The notes: generated by a model from the letters alone, not told the origin. Numbered from the stretch's first letter, positions 36,101 through 44,650 are shown. The stretch is 64,000 nt of DNA from Aurantibacter sp034110465 (GCA_034110465.1 JAWUZD010000003.1:124001-188000); one strand, 5' to 3'. Program-made: numbers and translations.

Positions 36101-36919
36101 ATGAAACTTCAAGATATACCTAAAATAAAACACACAGACTCTAATAATTTCTTTCTTTTATGTGGTCCTTGCGCTATTGAAGGAGAAGACATGGCGCTTA
36201 GAATTGCTGAAAGAGTTTTAAATATTACGGACAAATTAAATATTCCTTATATATTTAAAGGCAGCTTTAAAAAAGCTAACCGCAGTAGAATAGATAGTTT
36301 TACAGGTATTGGAAACGAAAAGGCATTAGAGATTCTGGCTAAAGTTTCAGAAACTTTTGATGTTCCTACAGTTACAGATATTCACGAAAGTAGCGATGCT
36401 GCTCTTGCTGCACAATATGTAGATGTATTACAAATTCCTGCGTTTTTAGTGAGACAAACAGATTTAGTTGTTGCTGCTGCAAAAACAGGAAAAGTGGTAA
36501 ATCTTAAAAAAGGACAATTTATGAGTCCTGAAAGTATGAAACATGCTGTGCAAAAAGTAAAAGATGCTGGTAGCAATAAAGCTTGGATTACAGATAGAGG
36601 AACTATGTTTGGCTACCAAGACATGATTGTAGATTTTAGAGGAATCCCTACCATGCGTGAATTTGCTCCAACAATTTTAGATGTTACGCATTCTTTACAA
36701 CAACCAAATCAAACTATTGGTGTTACTGGCGGAAGACCAGATATGATAGAAACCATTGCGCGCGCTGGAATTGTAAACCATGTAGATGGATTATTTATAG
36801 AAACTCATTTTGATCCCGCTAATGCAAAAAGTGATGGCGCTAATATGTTACACCTAGATAATCTAGAAGGTTTATTAACTAACCTAACAAAAATTAGAGC
36901 TACTATAAATAGTTTATAA
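36101..36919 (+). CDS. kdsA: 3-deoxy-8-phosphooctulonate (KDO-8-P) synthase
   Basis: A 272-residue class I aldolase-like enzyme joining phosphoenolpyruvate and arabinose 5-phosphate to form KDO-8-phosphate for lipopolysaccharide core. Family marks: LLCGPCAIEGED, YIFKGSFKKANRSRIDSFTG, VPTVTDIHE, LQIPAFLVRQTDL, NLKKGQFMSPE and the HFDPANAKSDG end. It is in line for cotranscription with the CDGSH gene 16 bp downstream. Confidence 0.96.
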   Translation: MKLQDIPKIKHTDSNNFFLLCGPCAIEGEDMALRIAERVLNITDKLNIPYIFKGSFKKANRSRIDSFTGIGNEKALEILAKVSETFDVPTVTDIHESSDAALAAQYVDVLQIPAFLVRQTDLVVAAAKTGKVVNLKKGQFMSPESMKHAVQKVKDAGSNKAWITDRGTMFGYQDMIVDFRGIPTMREFAPTILDVTHSLQQPNQTIGVTGGRPDMIETIARAGIVNHVDGLFIETHFDPANAKSDGANMLHLDNLEGLLTNLTKIRATINSL

Positions 36920-36935
36920 TTCTAAAAAAACACAA

Positions 36936-37172
36936 ATGAACAATAATATTAAAGGTGGAGATTCTCCTATTAAATGCGAATTAGAAGCCAACAAAAAATA
37001 CGCTTGGTGTACTTGTGGTCACAGTGAAAATCAACCATTTTGTAATGGTGCACACAGAAAAGCTGAAGCATCGCCATCTTTTGTATTTGAAGTTCCAGAA
37101 GCCAAAGAAGCCTTTTTATGTACGTGTAAATTAACCAAAAACCCGCCATATTGCGATGGCTCACATAAATAA
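36936..37172 (+). CDS. Tandem CDGSH iron-sulfur protein
   Basis: A 78-residue protein with two CDGSH-type sites, each binding a 2Fe-2S cluster through three Cys and one His: CTCGHSENQPFCNGAH, and CTCKLTKNPPYCDGSH at the C-terminus. The first site has Asn for the usual Asp before Gly-x-His. Such proteins act in electron transfer or iron and redox sensing. It is 16 bp after kdsA. Confidence 0.9.
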   Translation: MNNNIKGGDSPIKCELEANKKYAWCTCGHSENQPFCNGAHRKAEASPSFVFEVPEAKEAFLCTCKLTKNPPYCDGSHK

Positions 37173-37185
37173 AAAACAAATTACA

Positions 37186-38037
37186 ATGCCTGCTTTATTG
37201 TTAAAAACCATTTTAATACTATTCATTACATTAAGTGTAACGTCTTCTTTTGGACAAGACTCCTTATATACATCTTCTAAAAAAGGAAAAATAGTTATAA
37301 GTTGGGGCGGAAATAGAGAATCTTACTCTAAATCTGATATTCGTTTTCAAGGAAGTAATTACGATTTTACAGTTGAAGATGCCACTGCTTACGACAGACC
37401 TAAAGGTTGGCATATAGATTATATTAATCCTGGAAGGATGACTATTCCGCAAACCAATTTTAAATTAGGCTACTTTATTACAGACAAATATGCAGTTTCT
37501 ATTGGTGTAGACCATATGAAATACGTTATGGACAGAAACCAAACCAGACGTGTTAACGGCTACATAAACCTTCCTATTACAGAACAAGGCGCAGCATTTA
37601 ACGGTACATATAATGGCTCTGAATATGTAGTCACTGAAGATATGCTAAAATTTGAGCATACAGATGGACTAAACTATGTAAACGCAGAGTTTTCTAGATA
37701 CGACGATTTATCTCATTTATTTGGGATTAGAAATACAGATAAGTTTCAAATAGATATAAATGAAGGTATTGGATTAGGTTTACTTTACCCTAAAACAAAC
37801 ACCACACTTTTATACAAACAACAACGAGACGATTTTCATATTTCTGGTTTTGGAGCTTCTGTAAGAGTTGGATTAAACTTTACGTTTTTTAAACACTTTT
37901 TTATAGCAACAGATTTAAAAGGTGGATTTATTAATATGAATAATATTAGAACCACTAAAAACCCTAACGAAAAAGCATCTCAAAAATTCTTTTTCTTGCA
38001 ACGTATTATTTCTTTTGGTGGGATATTTAGGTTGTAA
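37186..38037 (+). CDS. Outer-membrane beta-barrel protein, unknown function
   Basis: A protein of 283 residues from the ATG at 37186, which starts a signal peptide (MPALLLKTILILFITLSVTS, then SFGQ); the frame is open ten codons further back but overlaps the CDGSH gene. The rest is beta-rich, with NFKLGYFITDKYAVSIGVDH and FGASVRVGLNFTFFKHFFIA, ending in ISFGGIFRL. It is probably an outer-membrane barrel of the porin-like/OMP_b-brl type. No ligand can be named. Confidence 0.7.
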   Translation: MPALLLKTILILFITLSVTSSFGQDSLYTSSKKGKIVISWGGNRESYSKSDIRFQGSNYDFTVEDATAYDRPKGWHIDYINPGRMTIPQTNFKLGYFITDKYAVSIGVDHMKYVMDRNQTRRVNGYINLPITEQGAAFNGTYNGSEYVVTEDMLKFEHTDGLNYVNAEFSRYDDLSHLFGIRNTDKFQIDINEGIGLGLLYPKTNTTLLYKQQRDDFHISGFGASVRVGLNFTFFKHFFIATDLKGGFINMNNIRTTKNPNEKASQKFFFLQRIISFGGIFRL

Positions 38038-38185
38038 TAATATTTGATTTTCGCTAACTAGAATATAAAAAAGGCGCTACAATTTACAGTAGCTTAATTT
38101 GTATTAGAGATTTTTACAATACAACAGCTCCCAAAGTATTTTATAATCCAAATCCCTTGAAAATATTTATTATAGTTTTAAAAAA

Positions 38186-38548
38186 CTAACTCCTAACAAA
38201 CCCATTACCATAATAAGCATTTAGCATTTCTAAAACATAAATCAAAACAGCATCATTAACATCTGTTTTAGATTTGTAACGTAAAGAAGCCACTACTTTT
38301 CGTTTTTCTTTGACAAAAAATTCGGAATATTGTTCCATTATTTCAGAATGCCAAAAGCAAAAATCCACATAATCTTTAGATTGATTTAAATAACAAATAG
38401 GTTTCTTCCCTAACATAAAAAAAGGAATTTTCCATTTGTAATGCAATTCAATTTCTGGAATTACAGCTTCTATAATAGATTTTAAATCTAATAAAATGGA
38501 CCTAAAAGGTTCGTATTGTTTTAAAATGTAGACTTCGGCTGGATTCAA
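38186..38548 (-). CDS. DUF1801 family protein
   Basis: A protein of 120 residues from a TTG at 38548, which gives the family N-terminus MNPAEVYILKQYEPF; an ATG at 38584 would add 12 residues and overlap the next gene by 25 bp. DUF1801 signs are IPEIELHYKWKIPFFMLGKK and YVDFCFWHSEIM. These small frataxin-like/YdhG-type proteins have uncertain roles. It lies directly behind the membrane-protein gene on the same strand. Confidence 0.78.
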   Translation of the reverse strand: MNPAEVYILKQYEPFRSILLDLKSIIEAVIPEIELHYKWKIPFFMLGKKPICYLNQSKDYVDFCFWHSEIMEQYSEFFVKEKRKVVASLRYKSKTDVNDAVLIYVLEMLNAYYGNGFVRS

Positions 38549-38559
38549 AACAGCAGGTT

Positions 38560-38919
38560 TTAAAACAAGCCTAAAATGCCACATACAATTAAAGCAATAC
38601 CAATTCCTGCTTTAAATGGCATTAATTTATCAGACAACTTATATAACATATCCTGCAAAGCTGGTGCTTTTGAAATAACGTGAGTTAATAATAAGAAACC
38701 ACCTAAAAGACTTACGGTATTCCAAATAAAACCGCCACCATTAATCATAGAAAAAACAGCTAACCCAACTAAAACAGCTCCAATTATAGTTCGAAAAGGC
38801 GCTAATACTTTTGCTATTTGATTAAAGTAATCTTTGTCGCCATCCCATTTATCTAATAAGGCTAAACCTAATAAAAGTCCTCCAGAAATATTCGCAATAT
38901 TATAAAGTAACCCTAACAT
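38560..38919 (-). CDS. Four-helix membrane protein, function unknown
   Basis: A 119-residue protein with four hydrophobic segments, including NISGGLLLGLALLDKW, APFRTIIGAVLVGLAVFSMI and FKAGIGIALIVCGILGLF. Internal similarity between KVLAPFRTIIGAVLV and KLMPFKAGIGIALIV suggests two copies of a helical hairpin. I do not recognise a characterised family. It is upstream of the DUF1801 gene. Confidence 0.7.
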   Translation of the reverse strand: MLGLLYNIANISGGLLLGLALLDKWDGDKDYFNQIAKVLAPFRTIIGAVLVGLAVFSMINGGGFIWNTVSLLGGFLLLTHVISKAPALQDMLYKLSDKLMPFKAGIGIALIVCGILGLF

Positions 38920-39013
38920 AATTTTATTTGTTTTAGACTTCTAAAATACACATTAAAAAAACAGAATGTTAAATTCTTTCAAATTTATTAGATAGTTTGA
39001 ATAAATTTAATTT

Positions 39014-39035
39014 ACTTTGTAATTCAAAGTACTTT
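39014..39035. promoter_or_regulatory. Palindromic operator, copy 1
   Basis: ACTTTGTAATTCAAAGT is a perfect inverted repeat (ACTTTG/CAAAGT) with a 5-nt centre, followed by ACTTT. It ends 4 nt before the membrane-protein start at 39040. A copy with 20 of 22 bases identical is at 40003-40024 before creD. The wHTH protein encoded between them is the obvious candidate ligand. Confidence 0.65.
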
Positions 39036-39039
39036 TATT

Positions 39040-39645
39040 ATGAGCAACGAAGATTATTTAAAAGACCTTAGCGAGATTAAAAACATTATGACTAAATCGT
39101 CTCGATTTATATCGTTAAGTGGTTTGTCTGGCATATTAGCTGGTATTTATGCTTTAATTGGCGCTGCTGCTGCTTATTATATGGTTACAACATATTCTAG
39201 AGGCACTTTAATTTTAGACGGTAAAATCTTTCAAGTCTGTCTTGGTATTTTAATAGCTGTTGCCGCTTTAAGTATTATTACAGGAATTATTTTAACCACA
39301 AGAAAAGCTAAAAAAACAGGCGAAAGCATTTGGGACAATTCTTCCCGCAGATTATTATTTAGTTTTTTAGTGCCTTTAATTACTGGTGGTATTTATATTT
39401 TAATAATTTTATGGCAAGGTAAATACGGACAAACTGGTGGATTAATGCTTATATTTTACGGGTTAGCATTAATTAGCGCATCTAAACATAGTATTGGAGA
39501 TATTAAATATTTAGGTTTAATTCAGGTTGCTTTAGGTTTAATTGCAGCCTTATTTCCTGGTTATGGATTTTGGATTTGGGTTATTGGATTTGGAATTATG
39601 CATATTATTTACGGAAGTATTATGCATTTTAAATATGATGTTTAA
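39040..39645 (+). CDS. Six-helix membrane protein upstream of wHTH regulator
   Basis: A 201-residue protein with a polar N-terminus (SNEDYLKDLSEIKNIMTKSS) and six membrane spans, among them SGLSGILAGIYALIGAAAAY, IAVAALSIITGIILTT and LLFSFLVPLITGGIYIL. I know of no characterised homologue. It starts right behind the first palindrome and precedes the regulator gene by 43 bp, so it probably belongs to the same transcription unit and stress response. Confidence 0.75.
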   Translation: MSNEDYLKDLSEIKNIMTKSSRFISLSGLSGILAGIYALIGAAAAYYMVTTYSRGTLILDGKIFQVCLGILIAVAALSIITGIILTTRKAKKTGESIWDNSSRRLLFSFLVPLITGGIYILIILWQGKYGQTGGLMLIFYGLALISASKHSIGDIKYLGLIQVALGLIAALFPGYGFWIWVIGFGIMHIIYGSIMHFKYDV

Positions 39646-39688
39646 TAACTTTAGCTAAAAAAACAAATACTAATTCAACAGTAAAAAA

Positions 39689-39982
39689 GTGAGCATAATT
39701 ACCAACATAAATAAAGTTTTTGATCATAGAATCCGTTTAGGAATTATGTCTGTACTTGTGGTAAATGAAAATGCCGATTTTAAAACACTTAAAGAACTTT
39801 TAGGTACTACAGATGGTAATTTAGCCAGTCATACAAAAGCGTTAGAAAAGGCGGAATATATTTTAGTTGAGAAACAATTTATTGGAAGAAAACCAAATAC
39901 CACTTACACTGCAACCAAGTTAGGTACTGCTGCTTTTAAAAAACACATTAAAGCATTAGAACACATTATAAAAAACACATAA
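39689..39982 (+). CDS. Winged-helix transcriptional regulator
   Basis: A 97-residue wHTH protein starting with GTG. NKVFDHRIRLGIMSVLV forms the first helix, DFKTLKELLGTTDGNLASHT the helix-turn-helix, and LVEKQFIGRKPNTTYTATKL the wing. It is like the short MarR/ArsR-type regulators (HTH_27) that accompany creD in flavobacteria. Matching palindromes flank it at 39014 and 40003, so it probably represses both its own operon and creD. Confidence 0.85.
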   Translation: MSIITNINKVFDHRIRLGIMSVLVVNENADFKTLKELLGTTDGNLASHTKALEKAEYILVEKQFIGRKPNTTYTATKLGTAAFKKHIKALEHIIKNT

Positions 39983-40002
39983 CACTATTTTTTTAATCAT
40001 CT

Positions 40003-40024
40003 ACTTTGAATTTCAAAGTACTTT
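40003..40024. promoter_or_regulatory. Palindromic operator, copy 2 (before creD)
   Basis: ACTTTGAATTTCAAAGT plus ACTTT, two bases different from the copy at 39014-39035. It ends 13 nt before the creD start. Confidence 0.65.
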
Positions 40025-40037
40025 AGACAACTGAGCA

Positions 40038-41408
40038 ATGGAACACCAAAAAGAAAAAACAAAAAGCAACCTATCTAAATGGCTAAACACTTCAATTACC
40101 GCAAGATTACTTATGGTTGGATTCTTAACTTTAATACTACTAATTCCTTTATCATACATCAATAGTCTTATCAAAGAAAGAGGTGATAGACAAAAAGATG
40201 TCGTTAATGAAATAAACTCAAAATGGGGAAAAGAAGTATTATTATACGGACCAATATTAAAAATACCTTATAAATCTTATAAAGAAACGACTATTTATAA
40301 TGAAAAATCGAAAAAACACAAAACAGAAATAGAGACAAATATCGAATACGCCTTTATATTTCCCGAACAATTAAACGTAACATCAAATGTTAATTCTAAA
40401 AAACTAAAAAGAGGAAATTTTGAATCTGCAGTATATACTTCAGTCATGAAGTTAAAAGGCTTCTTTATAGAACCAAACTTAACTACAAAAAACATTTTAG
40501 ATAAAGATATATTATGGAATAAAGCCACTTATATTGTTAAAACCAGTAATTTAAAAGGTATTAAAGGCGAAACAAAAATTAATTCAAACGGTAAAGACTA
40601 TACTTTTGAAACTAATTTTAACGAACAAACTAGAAATACTTTAGATGAATTAGAGTCTAACTATATTAAAGAAAGTGATGTGCCGAAAACAGACGAAGAT
40701 AAAATGAGCTTTGATTTAAATATAACATTTGATGGAAGCGAACTATTACAAATCATTCCTATTGGAAAAACAACACATTTAAAAATGGCTTCAAATTGGG
40801 GAAACCCTAGTTTTATTGGAGAATTCTTACCTATAGATTCTTCAAAAAAAATAACTCAAAATTCGTTTGATGCTGAATGGAAAGTAACGCATCTTAACAG
40901 AGCTTTTTCTCAACAGTATTTAAATGCTATTCCAGATTTAAAACGCTATGCTTTTGGTGCTAAATTTTTAATTATGGTAGACGAATTTCAACAAAGTGAA
41001 AGATCTGCTAAATATGGTTTTCTTGTAATTGGTCTAACCTTTTTATTATTCTTTTTAATTCAAACCTTAAGCAAAATAAACATACATCCTTTTCAATATT
41101 TAATGATTGGTTTAGCTCTTACTATGTTTTATACTTTATTAGTATCTATAAGTGAACACAGCAACTTTTTAAAAGCCTATACTATTGCTGGCTCATCTGT
41201 AATTATACTAATAACTCTTTATTCTAAATCTATTTTAAATTATTGGAAATTCCCAATACTCATAAGTTTATCATTAACTGCATTATATATCTTTATATAC
41301 ACTATTATACAATTAGAAAACTATGCACTTTTAGTTGGAAGTATTGGCTTATTTATTATACTAGCCATAGTAATGTATGTTTCTAGAAAAATAGAATGGA
41401 CTAACTAA
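40038..41408 (+). CDS. creD: CreD family inner-membrane protein
   Basis: A 456-residue protein with one N-terminal helix (TARLLMVGFLTLILLIPLSY), a long periplasmic part with the CreD pattern INSKWGKEVLLYGPILKIPY and GNFESAVYTSVMKLKGFF, and a C-terminal membrane bundle with YGFLVIGLTFLLFFLIQTLS. CreD is linked to envelope integrity and colicin and beta-lactam tolerance in proteobacteria; its molecular activity is unknown. The palindrome 13 nt upstream places it under the adjacent regulator. Confidence 0.88.
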   Translation: MEHQKEKTKSNLSKWLNTSITARLLMVGFLTLILLIPLSYINSLIKERGDRQKDVVNEINSKWGKEVLLYGPILKIPYKSYKETTIYNEKSKKHKTEIETNIEYAFIFPEQLNVTSNVNSKKLKRGNFESAVYTSVMKLKGFFIEPNLTTKNILDKDILWNKATYIVKTSNLKGIKGETKINSNGKDYTFETNFNEQTRNTLDELESNYIKESDVPKTDEDKMSFDLNITFDGSELLQIIPIGKTTHLKMASNWGNPSFIGEFLPIDSSKKITQNSFDAEWKVTHLNRAFSQQYLNAIPDLKRYAFGAKFLIMVDEFQQSERSAKYGFLVIGLTFLLFFLIQTLSKINIHPFQYLMIGLALTMFYTLLVSISEHSNFLKAYTIAGSSVIILITLYSKSILNYWKFPILISLSLTALYIFIYTIIQLENYALLVGSIGLFIILAIVMYVSRKIEWTN

Positions 41409-41460
41409 TATAAATTTAAAAGAAACTTATAGAAATATAGGTCGCTTTATATAATTCCAA

Positions 41461-41836
41461 ATGATTAAATTAAACACAAAATTTGCTGCCTTAACACTAC
41501 TATTTCTAATTATAGAAATAAGTATTGCCTTTTTTTTTAAAAGATGGATTTATACGTTACACCTTTGGGGATTTTCTAGCAACTATTTTAGTGTATTGTG
41601 CCATAAAAAGTATCTTCAACTTAAAACCGAAACACATTGCTTTTGTAACATTAAGTATTGCTTTTACATTAGAACTATTTCAATATGTTAATCTATCAGA
41701 AATTCTAAATTTACATCAATACAAACTACTCAGAATAGTAATGGGATCTCATTTTAGTTGGGAAGATATTTTAGCTTACACCTTAGGAACATTATGTGTT
41801 TATTTTATAGATTTAAAGACTAAATATTATGACTGA
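41461..41836 (+). pseudogene. DUF2809 protein, frameshifted in a T9 run
   Basis: The frame from the ATG at 41461 encodes MIKLNTKFAALTLLFLIIEI, SIAFFF and then a wrong-frame tail. From the nine Ts at 41530-41538 the next frame encodes KDGFIRYTFGDFLATILVYC, AFTLELFQYVNL and VMGSHFSWEDILAYTLGTLC, which are the DUF2809 core. With eight Ts the two parts join into one protein of about 124 residues with four membrane spans. This could be a real mutation, a reversible slippage site or a sequencing error. A TTG inside the run could start the second part alone. Confidence 0.75.
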
Positions 41837-41912
41837 ACCTATATCTAATTACAAAGGCATTTCACTAAGTTCTTAAATAAATTCAAACCTCAATTAAAAG
41901 TTCAATAATCTA

Positions 41913-42698
41913 TTAAGCTCTGTTCTTTTCTTGAATTTTTCTTACAATATTTGTAGCCGTATTTCTAGAAAGCACTCTTGGTAATAATGCTAAAAACTTA
42001 TTAAATCCGCCAGGAATAGCATAGGTTTTTCCTTTATGCATAGCTTTATAACCATACAAAGTTACTTTTTTAGGGCAACCCATATTAAAACCAATCTTCC
42101 CTTTATTGTCTCCTTCTTGTACGGTTTGCTGAAACAAGGTTTTAGTTGGTCCAGGACAAAAAGCGGTTACTGCAACTCCAGTACCTCTAAGCTCGTTTGC
42201 AATAGCTTCCGAAAAAGATAACACATAAGATTTGGTAGCATAATATAATGCCATTAATGGTCCTGGTTGAAATGCTGCTAATGAAGATACATTTAACACT
42301 TTTCCGTTACCATTTGCAACCATATCTTTTAACAACAACTTAGTTAAATGTGTAGTTGTAATAACGTGAAGGTTTAGCATTGCTAATTCGCGTTCCCAAT
42401 TATTTTCGTGAAACATTCCAAACATACCAAAACCGGCATTATTAATTAAAACTTCAATTTTATAATCTTGAATTTTATCAAACAACTGTTGTGCAGATTC
42501 TTGCTTGCTTAAATCTTGAGCAATGGTAACGACTTTAATATCATAGTTTTTTTCTAAACTATTTTTTTCTACTTGTAATTTATCTTCATTTAAATCTACC
42601 ATAATAATGGTGTATTTATCTTTAGCTAATAAATTACAAAACTCTAATCCTAAGCCAGAAGCTGCTCCAGTAACTAAAGCTGTCTTATTCTTTTCCAT
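41913..42698 (-). CDS. Short-chain dehydrogenase/reductase
   Basis: A 261-residue classical SDR: TGAASGLGLEF (11-21) binds NADP(H), NNAGFG follows, and the catalytic Ser, Tyr and Lys are in NVSSLAAFQPGPLMALYYAT and KSY. The C-terminal part with AFCPGPTKT is normal for the class. The substrate is unknown. It overlaps the preceding dehydrogenase gene by 14 bp, so both are translated from one mRNA. Confidence 0.87.
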   Translation of the reverse strand: MEKNKTALVTGAASGLGLEFCNLLAKDKYTIIMVDLNEDKLQVEKNSLEKNYDIKVVTIAQDLSKQESAQQLFDKIQDYKIEVLINNAGFGMFGMFHENNWERELAMLNLHVITTTHLTKLLLKDMVANGNGKVLNVSSLAAFQPGPLMALYYATKSYVLSFSEAIANELRGTGVAVTAFCPGPTKTLFQQTVQEGDNKGKIGFNMGCPKKVTLYGYKAMHKGKTYAIPGGFNKFLALLPRVLSRNTATNIVRKIQEKNRA

Positions 42699-43890
42699 CT
42701 ACAAAATCTTGTAGATAGCTATATCTATCTGTTAATTTACCATTTTCTGTCATTTTTGCTCTGGCTAAAACACCATCAACATCATTATTATAGAATGCAG
42801 GAATAACGTGTTCTAAAAATGTTTCACCAAAACCTTCGGATGCATCTTTAGGTAATTCGCAAGGCAAATTATCTACAGCCATCATTGTTATACAACCTTT
42901 GGCATTAAAAGCAACTTCTTTTTCTGTTTTAGCATCATATCCATAAAAAGGATCTGCAATAGTACTTGGTCTAATTGTACTTGCAACTGGTCCATCTATA
43001 TCACAAGACACATCTGCCACCAAGTTTATTCTAAAATCTGGATATTTTGCATCTTGACGTGTAAATAAAAATGGAGCGCCATCGCCATAAAAATGTCCAG
43101 CAATAAAGAAATCAGTTTCTTTAGCATAAGCCATAAAGTTACTTTGGTAACCAGATGGATCTTTGTAAAACTCGTACTTATCTCCTACTTGTCCATCAAT
43201 ACGTTTATTATACTCCATAACATCTGCCAAACAATATACAGGTTCTGAAAATTCCGATTTTAAATACAAAGTATCGTTAACTTCTTTAATTTTTAAATAG
43301 TCTAAAATTTCTTTAGCACCTAACGCTACTTTTCCTGTTCCTGTTAAAACTATTTTAATATTTGGAATAGTAATTTTATCTAACTCTGCTTTTACAGCAT
43401 CTAAATCTGCTAAAGTTTCTACTTTTGGTAAATTAAATAACCCATCGCGTAACCCTAAAGCTCTAAATCCGTTGTAAGCACCAACCAATCCAGCATAACG
43501 TCCAAAACCAATTAGTCTTGAGTTATTTTCTCGCACAATAGTTTCGTGATCATACATTTCTATGTTTTTGTCTAATATAACCTTAAGTAACTCGCGGTTG
43601 TATGGTTGCTTTTTTATGGTATGACTAAAAAAGAAATATTTTTTATTAGGAATTAACGCGTCCTTTGGCACTTCTTTTACACCAATCATTACATCTGCAT
43701 CACTAACATCTTGAGCGACTTCTATACCTAAATCTTGATATTGACTGTCTTTAAAAATACGTATATCTGAAGCTTCTACAACTATTTCTGCTTTTGGGAA
43801 TTTTAATTTAAATTCCTGTAAAGCTTCTGGAGAAAATACCACACGCCTGTCTGGTGGATTTTTACGTTCTTTAATGATAGCGAATTTCAT
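42685..43890 (-). CDS. NAD(P)-dependent oxidoreductase, alanine/saccharopine dehydrogenase-like
   Basis: A 401-residue enzyme. Its N-terminus has the AlaDH/PNT and saccharopine dehydrogenase pattern KFAIIKERKNPPDRRVVFSP, and GFGRYAGLVGAYNGFRALG is conserved in lysine-forming saccharopine dehydrogenase-like proteins. The Rossmann part has IKIVLTGTGKVALGAKEIL, and VADVSCDIDGPVASTIRPST is the last conserved block. It may act on an amino or keto acid, but lysine degradation partners are not nearby. It is the first gene of a two-gene unit with the SDR. Confidence 0.8.
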   Translation of the reverse strand: MKFAIIKERKNPPDRRVVFSPEALQEFKLKFPKAEIVVEASDIRIFKDSQYQDLGIEVAQDVSDADVMIGVKEVPKDALIPNKKYFFFSHTIKKQPYNRELLKVILDKNIEMYDHETIVRENNSRLIGFGRYAGLVGAYNGFRALGLRDGLFNLPKVETLADLDAVKAELDKITIPNIKIVLTGTGKVALGAKEILDYLKIKEVNDTLYLKSEFSEPVYCLADVMEYNKRIDGQVGDKYEFYKDPSGYQSNFMAYAKETDFFIAGHFYGDGAPFLFTRQDAKYPDFRINLVADVSCDIDGPVASTIRPSTIADPFYGYDAKTEKEVAFNAKGCITMMAVDNLPCELPKDASEGFGETFLEHVIPAFYNNDVDGVLARAKMTENGKLTDRYSYLQDFVDGKE

Positions 43891-44102
43891 ATTTGTATTT
43901 TTTGAGCTAGTATGAATTAAAATGGTGTTCGCTAAATTAATATTAAATTAGTACGCTAGCAAATATTTGTTTTATTTACTCTAAGGCTTTACAAATAAGT
44001 TTTAAGCTATAATTGTTATTGATTTGCCAGACTTGAAACGCCTTTTTGTCTTAATCTTTCTATAAAGTTGAAATGGTATAGTGTTTGAACTATAATTTTT
44101 GT

Positions 44103-44110
44103 TAATTTTG
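44103..44110 (+). promoter_or_regulatory. -7 box before the structured RNA/ssrA
   Basis: TAATTTTG fits TAnnTTTG. Transcription from about 44115 would include the structured element at 44111-44222 and run on into the tmRNA gene at 44254. The DNA between 43891 and 44102 shows no gene. Confidence 0.45.
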
Positions 44111-44222
44111 CTAATTCGCGTTAAGAATTAAAGCGGCATCCTTTTTTATGTTGAATACATAAAAAAGATAGAACGGAAAGCCTGACGTGTTTTTGCCCTT
44201 AAAAGCAAAAATGGGTAACGCC
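44111..44222 (+). ncRNA. Candidate structured RNA upstream of tmRNA
   Basis: After CTAATTCGCGTTAAG there is AAAGCGGCATC, then a perfect 11-bp hairpin CTTTTTTATGT/ACATAAAAAAG with a 5-nt loop (44141-44167), then GATAGAACGGAAAGCCTGAC, then a second stem TTTTTGC/GCAAAAA (44190-44211), and finally GGTAACGCC, whose GCC can pair with the early GGC. The words GCGGCATCC, GCGGAAAGCC and CGCC around variable stems recur, from my memory, between genes of flavobacteria, so this looks like a family with conserved sequence and varying stems. It may be an independent RNA, the Flavo-1 motif (unconfirmed), or the tmRNA precursor leader. Confidence 0.5.
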
Positions 44223-44253
44223 ATAATAGTTAAATTTATTATTTCATTAAAAT

Positions 44254-44645
44254 GGGGTCGACTGGTTTTGACAGCGAGATTTATGGATTAGTAAGCACGT
44301 CGAGTAATGAAATTATACTCGTAAATACTTATTTCAACTTTTTAATCGGCGAGAATAACTACGCTTTAGCTGCCTAATCCGAATTATAGTAGGATTAAGC
44401 CTCGGTACACCAGGTGTACAAGCTTTATGTCTCTGGAAAGCCTTGATTGGCGGCGTTCCATTTTGAGGCATCGAAAATGTCAATATAGATTTAGTGAAGC
44501 TTTGGCGCTATTTCGAAATAAAAAAGCTAAGCTAAAAACAGATTGTCTTTAATCAGTTTTTAGTCGAAAACCTAAGAAAAGAATAAACGTGTAGAAAGCT
44601 GATTGATGACTTGTTTGGACGAGAGTTCGATTCTCTCCGACTCCA
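44254..44645 (+). ncRNA. ssrA: Transfer-messenger RNA (tmRNA)
   Basis: The 5' end GGGGTCGACTGGTTTTGACA and the 3' end GAGTTCGATTCTCTCCGACT followed by CCA form the tRNA-like half: the acceptor stem pairs GGGGTCG with CGACTCC, and the T arm carries GTTCGATTC. The tag frame at 44348-44377 reads GGC GAG AAT AAC TAC GCT TTA GCT GCC TAA, giving GENNYALAA, a hydrophobic AA end suited to ClpXP. The rest should fold into pseudoknots. With SmpB and EF-Tu it releases stalled ribosomes and tags the nascent protein. The 3' CCA appears not to be fully encoded (TCCACTTT). Confidence 0.97.
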
Positions 44646-44650
44646 CTTTT

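Noticed and set aside
38072..38097. GCTAC/GTAGC hairpin after the beta-barrel gene as a terminator
   Set aside because: The stem has only five base pairs and no T-run follows, so it is not a convincing terminator.
41461..41691. 76-residue protein ending in a Cys-rich tail
   Set aside because: Only the first 25 or so residues fit DUF2809; the tail is the wrong frame after the T9 run, so it is treated as one frameshifted gene.
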